A stretch of DNA of 64,000 nucleotides from Candidatus Contubernalis alkalaceticus (GTDB taxonomy: Bacteria > Bacillota > Dethiobacteria > SKNC01), in contig NZ_CP054699.1 in assembly GCF_022558445.1 (NCBI RefSeq), positions 390,001-454,000 on the forward strand, read 5' to 3'. Positions 56,192-64,000 of the stretch are shown piece after piece (within the stretch, counting starts at the first letter, position 1; each line of letters begins with the position of its first letter). Under the pieces are notes generated by a model, which searched no databases, was not told the DNA's origin, and saw only the letters and a program-made list of their open reading frames with translations. Made by a program: the position numbers and the translations under genes.

Positions 56192-57691
56192 ATGAAAATA
56201 TTATTACTGGAGCATCCCCGGGCAATCTGTCCCGAAAGATGTAATGATATTGCCAATACTCCCCTTTCCTCCAGCCTGCTCAGCGGATATGCCGCCGGCA
56301 TGCTGCAGAGCAGGGGTCACCAGGTGAAGATTCTGGAGGGATATCTGGATAGGCTCTCTTATGAAAATATTGAAGATAGTATCAAGGAATTTGAACCGGA
56401 TATACTGGGAGTACACATGGTTTATCACTGGAAAACCGACTATGCCCTTTTTGAACTGCTGGAAAAGATAAAAAGATTTTTGCCCCGGCTCTATATTACC
56501 GTTTTCGGGTTTTATCCTACTTTAAATTATGAGGAAATAATCAGCAGGTGCCCTGCGGTGGATTCCGTTATCTTGGGGGAAGCTGAACTAACCTTTGCAG
56601 AGGTGGCTGAACTCTTATCTTTTGGAAAAAAGCCCTTTGGGGTTCAGGGCCTGGCGGAAAAAAATACTGCCGGTAAAATCATTTTTTCCCGCCGGGAACC
56701 GGTTCAGGACCTGGACAGCCTTCCTGCTCCCGTAAGAACAGAGGCGATGATGAAGATCTCTGAAGTGAATATTCAGGGAAGCAGAGGATGCTACGGTTCC
56801 TGTACCTTCTGCTACATTAACAACTTTTACGGTAAGTCCCGGTGGCGGGGGAGAAGCCCAGAGAATATTAGTAAGGAAATTGATGAAGTAGTCTCCTCTA
56901 CCGGGGCAGATAAGTTTTATTTCACGGACCCCAATTTCTTTGGGCCCGGGGAAAAAGGACAGTTCCGTGCCCGGCAGATGGCAGAGCTTTTAAAATCCAA
57001 ACATATTCAGTTCGGCATAGAGGCCCGGGTCAATGATATCCACGGGGATACCATAAAAGCACTGGTGGATGCCGGACTTCGCCACATCCTCATTGGAATG
57101 GAAAGCGGCCGTGACAAGTCCTTGAAAAGGATGAATAAGATGACATCCGTAGCACAAAATGAAAAAGCCCTTCAAATATTAAGAAGTTTTGGCATTGAGC
57201 CCAACATAGGATTTATAATGTTTGAGCCGGATTCAACCCTGGAGGATATCCGGGAGAACTTTGAATTTCTTCAAAGAAACAGGCTTTTAGATAATCTTGC
57301 CATAACGGCCAATCTGCTTTATCACCACCAAATTATCTTAAAGGGGACAAGGGCATACTCACAACTAAAAAAAGAAGGACGTCTGCAGATTTCCAGCTCC
57401 TCAGATTATGAAGGGACGGCGGTCCTGGAAGATGAAAAAGTAAGTGCCCTGGCAGGCCTTATGAGGAAGGTTACCAATCACCTTTTTGCCCGGATGTCAG
57501 GAATCTGGAGCGGAAAAGTCCCAGAAACCCAGGATATTGAGGAGAAGACCAATGAGATAAACCAATTGTTGGTCAATCTTTTTGAAAGCAGTTTATTCCA
57601 CCTGGAGAGAGATAAATTTACAGGTGAAAAATCCCAGGAATCTATTGCCGAGGATATCATGAAAAAGATAAATAAAATACTTGGTTCATAA
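56192..57691 (+). CDS. bzaE: B12-binding-domain radical SAM protein BzaE
   Basis: 499 residues from ATG 56192, directly after the bzaD stop (56188-56190). The B12-binding fold (LLSGYAAGMLQSRGHQVKIL) is followed by C200, C204, C207 (CYGSCTFC). Later blocks such as EARVNDIHGDTIKALVDAG and LIGMESGRD are typical of the class. In the characterised pathway BzaE converts 5-methoxy-6-methylbenzimidazole to 5,6-dimethylbenzimidazole. Last gene of the operon; no clear terminator follows. Confidence 0.82.
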   Translation: MKILLLEHPRAICPERCNDIANTPLSSSLLSGYAAGMLQSRGHQVKILEGYLDRLSYENIEDSIKEFEPDILGVHMVYHWKTDYALFELLEKIKRFLPRLYITVFGFYPTLNYEEIISRCPAVDSVILGEAELTFAEVAELLSFGKKPFGVQGLAEKNTAGKIIFSRREPVQDLDSLPAPVRTEAMMKISEVNIQGSRGCYGSCTFCYINNFYGKSRWRGRSPENISKEIDEVVSSTGADKFYFTDPNFFGPGEKGQFRARQMAELLKSKHIQFGIEARVNDIHGDTIKALVDAGLRHILIGMESGRDKSLKRMNKMTSVAQNEKALQILRSFGIEPNIGFIMFEPDSTLEDIRENFEFLQRNRLLDNLAITANLLYHHQIILKGTRAYSQLKKEGRLQISSSSDYEGTAVLEDEKVSALAGLMRKVTNHLFARMSGIWSGKVPETQDIEEKTNEINQLLVNLFESSLFHLERDKFTGEKSQESIAEDIMKKINKILGS

Positions 57692-57830
57692 TTCTCCCCC
57701 TTGACAATTTTTTTTGACTTTTTGAGATTCAAACCAACCTGCAAAAAGGCCTCAAAAAAAAGGTATCGTGGTAAAAAAAATAGAAAAAGAGGAATAGATT
57801 TATCAAAATATCATATAATGGGGTGGATGC

Positions 57831-58514
57831 ATGAAGTACAAAATTATCGGGACCACTATGCCTATGGCAGAACTGAAGTTGGAAAAAGGGGAAAGAATAA
57901 CTGCTCAACCAGGAGCTATGAAATGGATGACCTCTGGAATACAGATGGAAACCTCTATGAAGGGGGGGCTGAAGGGGGCTTTGAAGAGAACCCTGTCAGG
58001 GGAAAAAGCTTTTATGAATTATTTTTCAGCTCTTCAGGACAAAGAAATTGTTGCCTTTGGACATACTTTTCCTGGAAATATCTTAGTTTTAGACCTTTCA
58101 GAGAAGTCAATTGTTTGTCAAAAACGCTCCTTTCTGTGCTCTACTGATGAAGTAGAATTAAATATTACCTATCAAAAAAAGCTGGGGACGGCTTTTTTCG
58201 GCGGCGAAGGTTTTGTCATGCAGAAACTTTCCGGAAATGGATTAGCTTTTGTAGAAATTGATGGGGAATGTGTAAAAAAAGAACTGGCTCCGGGACAAAC
58301 TATAAAAGTGGAGACAGGAGCTGTGGCCATGTTTGAAGAAAGTGTCCAGATGAATATTGAACGGGTGAAAGGATTTAAAAATATGTTTTTTGGCGGAGAA
58401 GGGATGTTTTTGACAACCCTGATAGGCCCTGGAACGGTTTGGCTGCAGACCATGCCTATTCAAAATTTGGCTGCAGATATATTCAGTTATCTTCCTCAGT
58501 CCAGCAGCAAATAA
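57831..58514 (+). CDS. AIM24/TIGR00266 family protein
   Basis: 227 residues, a beta-rich family named after mitochondrial AIM24; no established biochemical role in bacteria. Repeated glycine-rich turns (TAFFGGEGFVMQKLSG, NMFFGGEGMFLTTLIGPG) mark the family, with KGERITAQPGAMKWM at the N-terminus. ATG 57831 sits seven bases after GGGGTGG. A TATAAT at 57814-57819 is very close to the start. A frame-shifted overlapping ORF from 57701 is a shadow. Probably separate from the bza operon. Confidence 0.88.
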   Translation: MKYKIIGTTMPMAELKLEKGERITAQPGAMKWMTSGIQMETSMKGGLKGALKRTLSGEKAFMNYFSALQDKEIVAFGHTFPGNILVLDLSEKSIVCQKRSFLCSTDEVELNITYQKKLGTAFFGGEGFVMQKLSGNGLAFVEIDGECVKKELAPGQTIKVETGAVAMFEESVQMNIERVKGFKNMFFGGEGMFLTTLIGPGTVWLQTMPIQNLAADIFSYLPQSSSK

Positions 58515-58618
58515 CTGTAATTGCTAAAAAATTAAAAAGGTTTCTAGAACATAGGAACAGTTAAAGGCAGCTGTTTAGTTTTGCAGCAAGTTCCAAGGCG
58601 GAGAAAAAGACTATATAA

Positions 58619-58666
58619 AAAAACAAAGTGGTGATTCTTATATTTTAGGACCACCACTTTGTTTTA
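58619..58666. terminator. Terminator between convergent genes
   Basis: AAACAAAGTGGTG (58621-58633) pairs with CACCACTTTGTTTT (58652-58665). The T run is strong for the minus-strand gene and weak for the plus strand. It lies between the AIM24-family gene and the PH-like gene. Confidence 0.8.
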
Positions 58667-58719
58667 GTATCACACACTAAAGAAGATATTCTTGAATTTA
58701 CAGGGATTAATTTATGTAA

Positions 58720-59151
58720 TTATTCAAAATCATATTTTATTTTGGCTTTTCCAATCATAACGTTGATATGTTTTTCAACGACATTAAACATGGGAAATTT
58801 GCTGTAAGGAAAGTTCACTATGTTTTTTGACAGATCCGGGCCGTATTTACATTGACCCTCTTCCAATTTGACGATATATTTTTCTGGGTTTTCAACAAGG
58901 AGTTCAAACCTTCCAACTCTGTTTTTTCTAGAAAGCTTGACCCCTTTAATTTCATCTTTTTCAAAGGGTTGAAATATCTCTCCGTTATTAATTGTGCATA
59001 CCTTTTGGTTGGTTACAATTACGGCCTCTCCAGATCTTCCTTTAACAATAGCCTTTATGTCTTCATTTTCACCTATATGTTCGTTAATCATGTCCTTCAT
59101 ATATTGAGGAATATAATCAACGACAGTTTCCAGACAGCTCTTATCAGACAT
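58720..59151 (-). CDS. Hypothetical protein, possible PH-like fold
   Basis: 143 residues, soluble. The pattern AIVKGRSGEAVIVTNQKVCTI, then FEKDEIKGVKL and FELLVENPEKYIV, alternates strands in the manner of bacterial PH domains; this is an inference from sequence character. ATG at 59151 (minus) is 10 bases after AAGGAGAG. It is monocistronic, ending at the shared terminator. Function unknown. Confidence 0.72.
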   Translation of the reverse strand: MSDKSCLETVVDYIPQYMKDMINEHIGENEDIKAIVKGRSGEAVIVTNQKVCTINNGEIFQPFEKDEIKGVKLSRKNRVGRFELLVENPEKYIVKLEEGQCKYGPDLSKNIVNFPYSKFPMFNVVEKHINVMIGKAKIKYDFE

Positions 59152-59314
59152 CCCAATCTCACTCTCCTTTATTTATGATTTATTCTAATCATATCTTATT
59201 TTCCTTAATCAGGCAAATAGCAAGGAAGAAATTCTTTGTTTTTTGGATTTTTGGATTCCAGGAGTAATTGAGATATGTTTCTTTAAAAGCTTACTTATTC
59301 TTTCCCCGAAAGGA

Positions 59315-59343
59315 TTGACATTCGTTATAAATACTGTTAGAAT
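59315..59343 (+). promoter_or_regulatory. Promoter of the T-box leader and leuA
   Basis: TTGACA (59315-59320), 17-base spacer, TAGAAT (59338-59343), the same elements as the bza promoter. Transcription would start near 59350. Confidence 0.75.
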
Positions 59344-59351
59344 TTAATGAA

Positions 59352-59593
59352 TTAAAAGGACGATGACAGGGAATAGTATGTGTTTAACGCTGGGAGTCAG
59401 AGAGCCGTCGGAGGGTGCGAGGCGGTCCAGGCGAGGCACAGAACTCTCCCTTGAGTAGCCGACCGAAATTTTTAAAAGAAAGTAGGCTCGGACGGGAACT
59501 TCCGCCGTTACAAGGAAGGGGATATCGGAGAATTCCTGTATCCTGTAAGAGGGGGCATGTTTATGCCCTAAGTTGAGTGGTACCACGGAGAAT
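59352..59593 (+). promoter_or_regulatory. T-box leader, leucine specifier
   Basis: A tRNA-sensing leader. The T-box sequence is AGTTGAGTGGTACCACGG (59571-59588). In stem I the bulge AGAACTC carries CTC (59444-59446), a leucine codon, as specifier. The UGGU of the T-box would pair with the ACCA end of uncharged tRNA-Leu. Leucine starvation would favour the antiterminator and expression of leuA. Confidence 0.92.
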
Positions 59594-59630
59594 AACCCTT
59601 CGTCTCAAAAGAGATGAGAGGGTTTTTATA
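59594..59630 (+). terminator. T-box terminator
   Basis: A 13-pair stem from AACCCTTCGTCTC and GAGATGAGAGGGTT with one bulge and a four-A loop, followed by TTTTTAT. It competes with the antiterminator formed by the T-box sequence. Confidence 0.9.
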
Positions 59631-59752
59631 TTTTTAGAGGGTGGTGGTTTATTTGGAATTAGATCTAGCTGACCTTAGGATGACCTTTAAGTATGAATTA
59701 TTTATGAAAGGCTATTTGGGACAGAATTAATGCCAAAGGAGGCAATAAAAAT

Positions 59753-61273
59753 ATGCGCAAACTGTTTATTTTTGATACCACCCTCAGGGATGGGGAGCAG
59801 TCCCTGGGTTTAACCTTAAATGTTAAAGAGAAATTAGAAATCGGCCGACAGCTGGTAAGGCTGGGAGTGGATGTAATTGAGGCTGGTTTCCCCGCCTCTT
59901 CTCCCGGGGACATGGATTCAGTGAAAACTATAGCCCGGGAAGTGAAAGGCGTAATAATCTGTGGTCTTTCCCGGGCGGTAGAGAAAGACATAGATTGCTG
60001 TGCCCAGGCTTTACGGGAAGCTGACCAGCCCCGAATTCATACCGGTATAGCGGTTTCTCCCATACACATGGAGAGGAAGTTGAAACTTACTCCGGACCAG
60101 GTGGTGCAAACAGCAGTATCTGCTGTAAAGCATGCAAAGAAGTACATGGAGGATGTAGAATTCTATGCGGAGGATGCTTTTCGAAGCGAACCTGCTTTTT
60201 TGGCTAGAGTTTTAGAACAGGTGATTAATGCTGGGGCTACGGTCGTAAATATACCCGACACCGTAGGTTACGCTACTCCCTGGGAATACGGGGAGTTAAT
60301 TGCTTATGTGATGAACCATGTAAGCAATATCCATAAAGCTGTGGTCAGCATTCACTGTCATAACGACCTGGGTATGGCCACGGCAAATTCTTTGGCGGGG
60401 ATTAAGGCAGGAGCCAGCCAGGTGGAGGGAACCATTAACGGAATAGGAGAAAGGGCCGGCAATACCTCCCTGGAAGAAGTAATTATGTCAGTGTATACCC
60501 AACGGGAGCGATATGAGATAGAGTTGGGTGTGAATACCCAGGAAATCTCTGCAACCAGCCGGCTGGTATCTCGAATTACCGGAGTCCCAGTTCCCTTCCA
60601 CAAGGCCATCGTAGGGGCCAATGCTTTTATGCATGCCTCGGGCATTCATCAAGATGGGGTTTTAAAGGAGACCTCCACTTATGAAATAATTAATCCGGAA
60701 GTTATCGGCATTCCTAGAAATACCATTATTTTAAGCGCCAGATCTGGGCATCACGCTCTGAAACACCGGTTGGAGGAGCTGGGCTACTTTCTGGAAACTG
60801 ACCAGCTGGAGGAGATCTACCAGAAATTTTTACGGCTGGCGGACCAGAAGAAGGAAGTATTCGATGAAGACCTTCATGCCCTGATGGGCTCCACCGGAGC
60901 AGATCAGAACGGTCAGATAAGTTTCAAGAAGGTTTCTGTCAACACCTCAGGAGATGCTGCATCTACATCTACTGCAACCATTACCTTGGAAATATTGGGT
61001 GAAACCCAGACGGATGCAGCCTGCGGTATTGGACCGGTGGATGCGGTATTTAAAGCTATTGACCGGGTAGTAAAGAAACCAGTGCATTTAGAGGATTATA
61101 CCCTGAAATCGGTGAGTCGAGGCAGCGAAGCCCTGGGAGATGCCACAGTGAAACTCCGTTATGGAGAAAAAGACACTGTAGTAGTGGGTAGGGGAATCAG
61201 CACAGATATCATTGAAGCCAGCGCCCGTGCTTATGTAAATGCTTTGTCTAAGATAAAAGAGTTCCAAGGGTAA
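59753..61273 (+). CDS. leuA: 2-isopropylmalate synthase
   Basis: First committed step of leucine synthesis, acetyl-CoA plus 2-ketoisovalerate. 506 residues. Catalytic and metal residues include R12 and D13 (DTTLRDGEQ) and H201, H203 (HCHNDLG); GNTSLEEV is present. The C-terminal regulatory domain (about 385-506) with DAACGIGPVDAVFKAID binds leucine for feedback. The leucine T-box upstream supports LeuA over citramalate or homocitrate synthase. No other leu genes follow. ATG 59753 is behind AAAGGAGG. Confidence 0.95.
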   Translation: MRKLFIFDTTLRDGEQSLGLTLNVKEKLEIGRQLVRLGVDVIEAGFPASSPGDMDSVKTIAREVKGVIICGLSRAVEKDIDCCAQALREADQPRIHTGIAVSPIHMERKLKLTPDQVVQTAVSAVKHAKKYMEDVEFYAEDAFRSEPAFLARVLEQVINAGATVVNIPDTVGYATPWEYGELIAYVMNHVSNIHKAVVSIHCHNDLGMATANSLAGIKAGASQVEGTINGIGERAGNTSLEEVIMSVYTQRERYEIELGVNTQEISATSRLVSRITGVPVPFHKAIVGANAFMHASGIHQDGVLKETSTYEIINPEVIGIPRNTIILSARSGHHALKHRLEELGYFLETDQLEEIYQKFLRLADQKKEVFDEDLHALMGSTGADQNGQISFKKVSVNTSGDAASTSTATITLEILGETQTDAACGIGPVDAVFKAIDRVVKKPVHLEDYTLKSVSRGSEALGDATVKLRYGEKDTVVVGRGISTDIIEASARAYVNALSKIKEFQG

Positions 61274-61281
61274 AGTGTTAA

Positions 61282-61338
61282 GGGTTGTCAGAAGAACCGT
61301 CCCCTATCTCTTGACAACCCCTTGACAACCTTGACAAC
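61282..61338 (+). repeat. TTGACAAC direct repeats with inverted copy (REP-like)
   Basis: TTGACAAC occurs at 61311-61318, 61322-61329 and 61331-61338, and its inverse GGGTTGTCA at 61282-61290 can form a 9-base stem with the first. The loop holds GAAGAACCGTCCCC, a motif I associate with small palindromic repeats in Firmicutes. It fills the leuA-mutS gap. Confidence 0.5.
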
Positions 61339-61353
61339 TGTAAGGAGAAACTA

Positions 61354-63207
61354 ATGACGAAATATCTTATAGTGGTTCTCGTTTTAATTTTGATGTATTA
61401 CCTAAATCGAAAATATTGGAACTTTTTTTTAAGGTTCCAGTCAGCCGGCCAGGGAATGAACCATTCTCTTTGGCAGAATATTCTTATTGCAGCAGCAGCA
61501 ATTACTGTTGTTATTGGTTATTGTTTTCTCTACCTTGGAGGGAATAGAGACCCTGAATATTTTTATGGACTAGTAGTTCTGTTTCCTTTGACTTTTTTAT
61601 GCTGGTGGATTTATCGCAAAATGTTTACAGCGAAAATTAAAGAGGAATTGAGAAGTCAATGGGGGCTTCTTCAGGAGAGGAAAAGGGATTTTAAAGAAAT
61701 TCAGGAGCTTTTTCGTTTTATTACTTTTGATAAGGAAGACAGGCATGTAATAAACCAGCAAACCTGGGATGATTTAAATATGGACCAGATTTATTCCCAG
61801 GTGGACAGGACTCTGACTACCCCAGGGGAACAGGTTCTATACAATATGCTCAGGACTCCGCTGCTAAAGGAGGAAAAATATAAAGAACGCTTGACCTGGC
61901 TGAACCTTTTTCAAAAGGAACAGGGGTTGAGAGAGAGGCTTCTATTCAATCTTCGGCAGTTTGATCGACAGGATTCCAGTTTATTGTGCTTGCTTTTATG
62001 GGAGGAAATTTCTTTTGAAAGCCGGTATTTAACGCTTTACCGTTTGATGTTTGCTGCTGCCCTGCTGTCTCCGGCGTTTATTTATTTTTTAGGGCTGGAG
62101 GCTCTTTTGATTGTAGTTATTCCGATTTTTATCATAAATTATTATCTTCATAGCATGGCTAAAAGGTTTTCCATGGGCTATGTATCTACCATGGGTTACC
62201 TGCATGCTTTAATTCGGGCTGCCCGGGATATGGGGGAAATTAAAGATTCCCGGATTGAAGAATTAACAGGACCCTTAAAGACTTTCGCCTCTGCCTGTCG
62301 AGGAATTACTAGAAAAGCTAAAACTTTGGGCTTAGAAAGCGCTGATTCTGTTGGATTATATGAATATGTGAATATCTTTTTTCTTATTGAAGCCAGGGGT
62401 TTTCAAAATGCTCTAGAAGAAATAAAGGTGCGTCGGAAAGAACTGCAGAAAATGTATCTGTTGATAGGGCAATTGGATGCACTGCTTTCTTTCTCTTCCT
62501 ACCGAACGGGCTTAACCAATTATGTAGAACCACTTTTGAACAAAAAAAGCGAACCGGAGATTTGCGCTGAGAACATAAGACATCCTCTCATACCGGAGGC
62601 GGTGCCAAATTCTGTAACCTTGAAGGGAATGGGAGCCATTATCACCGGTTCCAATATGTCCGGTAAGTCAACTTTTTTAAGAACCCTGGCGGTAAATGCC
62701 CTTTTTGCACAAACTATTTGTGCTTGTTTAGCCGATAATTATCAGGCCAGCTATTTTAAGATAATGACATCTATCAGTAAAAGAGATGACCTTACCATTG
62801 GAAAGAGCTATTATCTAGTGGAAGCTGAATCGCTGCTGGAAATGCTCAGAGAAGTGGAGGCTTCTGTGCCTAGTTTTTATGTCATTGATGAGATTTTACG
62901 GGGTACCAACACAGTAGAAAGGATAAGTGCCGGGGTGGAAATTTTGAATTATCTGGCGAAGCAGAACTGTCTAACGGTAGTGGCCAGCCATGACCTGGAA
63001 ATTGCCAAGAGTTTTGAAAGTTTATACAATCTGTATCATTTTAGCGAAAAAGTAGGGGATAGTGGACTGGAGTTTGATTACCGGCTTAAAGAGGGTATAT
63101 CTAAATCAATGAATGCCATTAAGCTATTGGAATTTTTAGGTTATCCTCATGAAATAGTGGAAAAGGCGGCTCAAAGGGCCATTTCCCCCGGTTCTAAACT
63201 GCAGTAA
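61354..63207 (+). CDS. Membrane-anchored MutS-family ATPase
   Basis: 617 residues. It lacks the mismatch-recognition and connector domains of MutS but keeps a helical core domain (about 100-410) and the ATPase: Walker A GSNMSGKST (432-440), a Walker B ending in VIDEILRGTNTVER, and ASHDLEIA. Unusually, the N-terminus holds three hydrophobic segments (about 4-17, 40-61, 70-89), and a fourth region (about 226-265) is also hydrophobic. It is therefore probably a membrane protein and not a mismatch-repair enzyme. Role unknown. ATG 61354 is behind AAGGAG. Confidence 0.88.
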   Translation: MTKYLIVVLVLILMYYLNRKYWNFFLRFQSAGQGMNHSLWQNILIAAAAITVVIGYCFLYLGGNRDPEYFYGLVVLFPLTFLCWWIYRKMFTAKIKEELRSQWGLLQERKRDFKEIQELFRFITFDKEDRHVINQQTWDDLNMDQIYSQVDRTLTTPGEQVLYNMLRTPLLKEEKYKERLTWLNLFQKEQGLRERLLFNLRQFDRQDSSLLCLLLWEEISFESRYLTLYRLMFAAALLSPAFIYFLGLEALLIVVIPIFIINYYLHSMAKRFSMGYVSTMGYLHALIRAARDMGEIKDSRIEELTGPLKTFASACRGITRKAKTLGLESADSVGLYEYVNIFFLIEARGFQNALEEIKVRRKELQKMYLLIGQLDALLSFSSYRTGLTNYVEPLLNKKSEPEICAENIRHPLIPEAVPNSVTLKGMGAIITGSNMSGKSTFLRTLAVNALFAQTICACLADNYQASYFKIMTSISKRDDLTIGKSYYLVEAESLLEMLREVEASVPSFYVIDEILRGTNTVERISAGVEILNYLAKQNCLTVVASHDLEIAKSFESLYNLYHFSEKVGDSGLEFDYRLKEGISKSMNAIKLLEFLGYPHEIVEKAAQRAISPGSKLQ

Positions 63208-63233
63208 TAATGACAAACTTCTCCAGGTTTAAA

Positions 63234-63262
63234 TTGTTAGGCAAAAATATTTATGATATAAT
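63234..63262 (+). promoter_or_regulatory. Promoter of the rubrerythrin gene
   Basis: TTGTTA (63234-63239), 17-base spacer, TATAAT (63257-63262) with an extended TG at 63254-63255. The 100-base leader that follows has short complementary segments (AAGGTA/TACCTT) but no recognised element. Confidence 0.65.
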
Positions 63263-63361
63263 AAATAGTATCGATAACCTGTCTGAAAGGTATGTAAGTA
63301 TCCTTTTACCTTACTTGTCTTGCTCTTATTTTATTATCTTATAAGAAGGAGGAGATTGAAT

Positions 63362-63877
63362 ATGTTAGACCCATATCGTTGTCAAGTTTGCAGTGAAACT
63401 TATTTAGGCCAGGAGATTCCCGATCGATGCCCATTTTGTGGCGCTTCTTTTAGACATCTTGTCCCGGCTGCAGAATGGATTGATTATGGAAAAGTGGAGA
63501 TGTCTGAACAGAGCTACAAGGATTGTAAGGAGGCCATTAATTTAGAGATTAACAACAGTGCCTTTTACAAGTGTGCTGCCGGACGTGCAGAAACCCAAAT
63601 TACCCAGTCTATCTTTAAAAGATTATCTAAGCAGGAAATGGAACATGCGGAACTTCTGTGTAAAATGATTGGAGAGGATGAACCTGATCTTCCAGAAGTT
63701 CAATGCAGTGAAAGTGATTCAGAAAATATGATGGATGCCCACAAGAGGGAAAGCCGGGCCATTAAGTTTTATCAGGAGGCAGCTAACAGAGCGCCGGAAC
63801 CCAGAGTTCAGGAGATTTTTAGAGCCCTTTCGGAAATTGAATCTGAGCATCTGAAAATATCCAGTGTATACAGATAA
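63362..63877 (+). CDS. Reverse-type rubrerythrin
   Basis: 171 residues. An N-terminal rubredoxin-like iron site (C7, C10, C23, C26) is followed by a ferritin-like four-helix diiron domain with EINNSAFY, KQEMEHAELL, HKRESRAIKFY and EIESEHLKI. In classical rubrerythrin the rubredoxin part is C-terminal; this is the reversed order seen in clostridia. Such proteins reduce hydrogen peroxide and oxygen in anaerobes. ATG 63362 is placed by AAGGAGGAG; an upstream in-frame start lacks a site. Confidence 0.92.
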   Translation: MLDPYRCQVCSETYLGQEIPDRCPFCGASFRHLVPAAEWIDYGKVEMSEQSYKDCKEAINLEINNSAFYKCAAGRAETQITQSIFKRLSKQEMEHAELLCKMIGEDEPDLPEVQCSESDSENMMDAHKRESRAIKFYQEAANRAPEPRVQEIFRALSEIESEHLKISSVYR

Positions 63878-63884
63878 GTTGGAA

Positions 63885-63918
63885 AGAGCCCTTCTTAAAT
63901 TGAGGGGCTTCTTTTTTT
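63885..63918 (+). terminator. Intrinsic terminator after the rubrerythrin gene
   Basis: AGCCCTTC (63887-63894) pairs with GAGGGGCT (63902-63909), then a run of seven T. The remaining 82 bases of the window show no clear gene. Confidence 0.85.
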
Positions 63919-64000
63919 AACCTCGGACCTGTAAAATTAGTGAAGGTGGTTTTTCACAAAAATGAAAACTTATTAGCTCATAATATGATAAAATGAATAT

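Noticed and set aside
57701-58147. 148-residue ORF overlapping the AIM24-family gene
   Set aside because: It is another frame of the same DNA; its sequence has no family features and the AIM24 frame is clearly coding.

Overview
The window is a chromosomal segment of a low-to-mid GC, Gram-positive, spore-forming anaerobe of the Bacillota (Clostridia-like). Support for this: the Firmicutes order rpoB-rpoC-rplGB-rpsL-rpsG-fusA-tuf followed by S10-spc-alpha; a CwlD-type spore cortex amidase; a T-box leader and a glmS ribozyme; the cdaA-cdaR-glmM operon; zinc-type S14, S4, L24 and L36; and strictly anaerobic chemistry (radical SAM enzymes, ferredoxin domains, a reverse-type rubrerythrin and an oxygen-independent benzimidazole pathway). 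The species cannot be named from this alone.

Layout. Bases 1-29.9 kb hold one long block of translation and transcription genes, all on the plus strand: the 3' part of rpoB, rpoC, K-turn protein, S12, S7, EF-G, EF-Tu, the S10-spc-alpha ribosomal clusters with secY, map, infA, rpmJ and rpoA, then ecfA1-ecfA2-ecfT, truA, rplM and rpsI. adk is missing from its usual place between secY and map. From 29.9 to 31.4 kb a minus-strand group encodes a small membrane protein and a split chromate-type transporter. Bases 31.6-36.5 kb hold cwlD, an AMMECR1/LigB fusion with its partner radical SAM enzyme, and an alanine/glycine symporter. Bases 36.6-42.2 kb make peptidoglycan precursor and its c-di-AMP control (cdaA, cdaR, glmM, glmS ribozyme, glmS). 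Bases 42.3-50 kb are more accessory: a DUF1002 protein, a ferredoxin-domain protein with a striking operator/promoter, asnS, a methyltransferase, a CsoR-type repressor with a DUF3147 membrane protein, and a TraB-family protein.

The most complete specialised system is at 50.1-57.7 kb. A consensus promoter, a cobalamin riboswitch and a terminator precede two tandem ThiC paralogues, an unrecognised 72-residue ORF, a methyltransferase fused to a DUF2284-like domain, and two B12-binding radical SAM proteins. This is best read as an anaerobic 5,6-dimethylbenzimidazole (lower ligand of B12) operon, bzaA-bzaB-orf72-bzaC-bzaD-bzaE. After it come an AIM24-family gene, a PH-like protein, leuA behind a leucine T-box, a membrane-anchored MutS-like ATPase and a rubrerythrin.

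The least explained structure is a 124-127 bp element with three hairpins, present five times (31.4, 39.8, 40.2, 43.3 and 48.6 kb) plus a degenerate scrap at 30.2 kb. Every full copy points in the direction of local transcription, and three lie directly upstream of a start codon. Two copies bracket the glmS ribozyme. It may be a small mobile palindromic element, a 5' leader RNA, or both.
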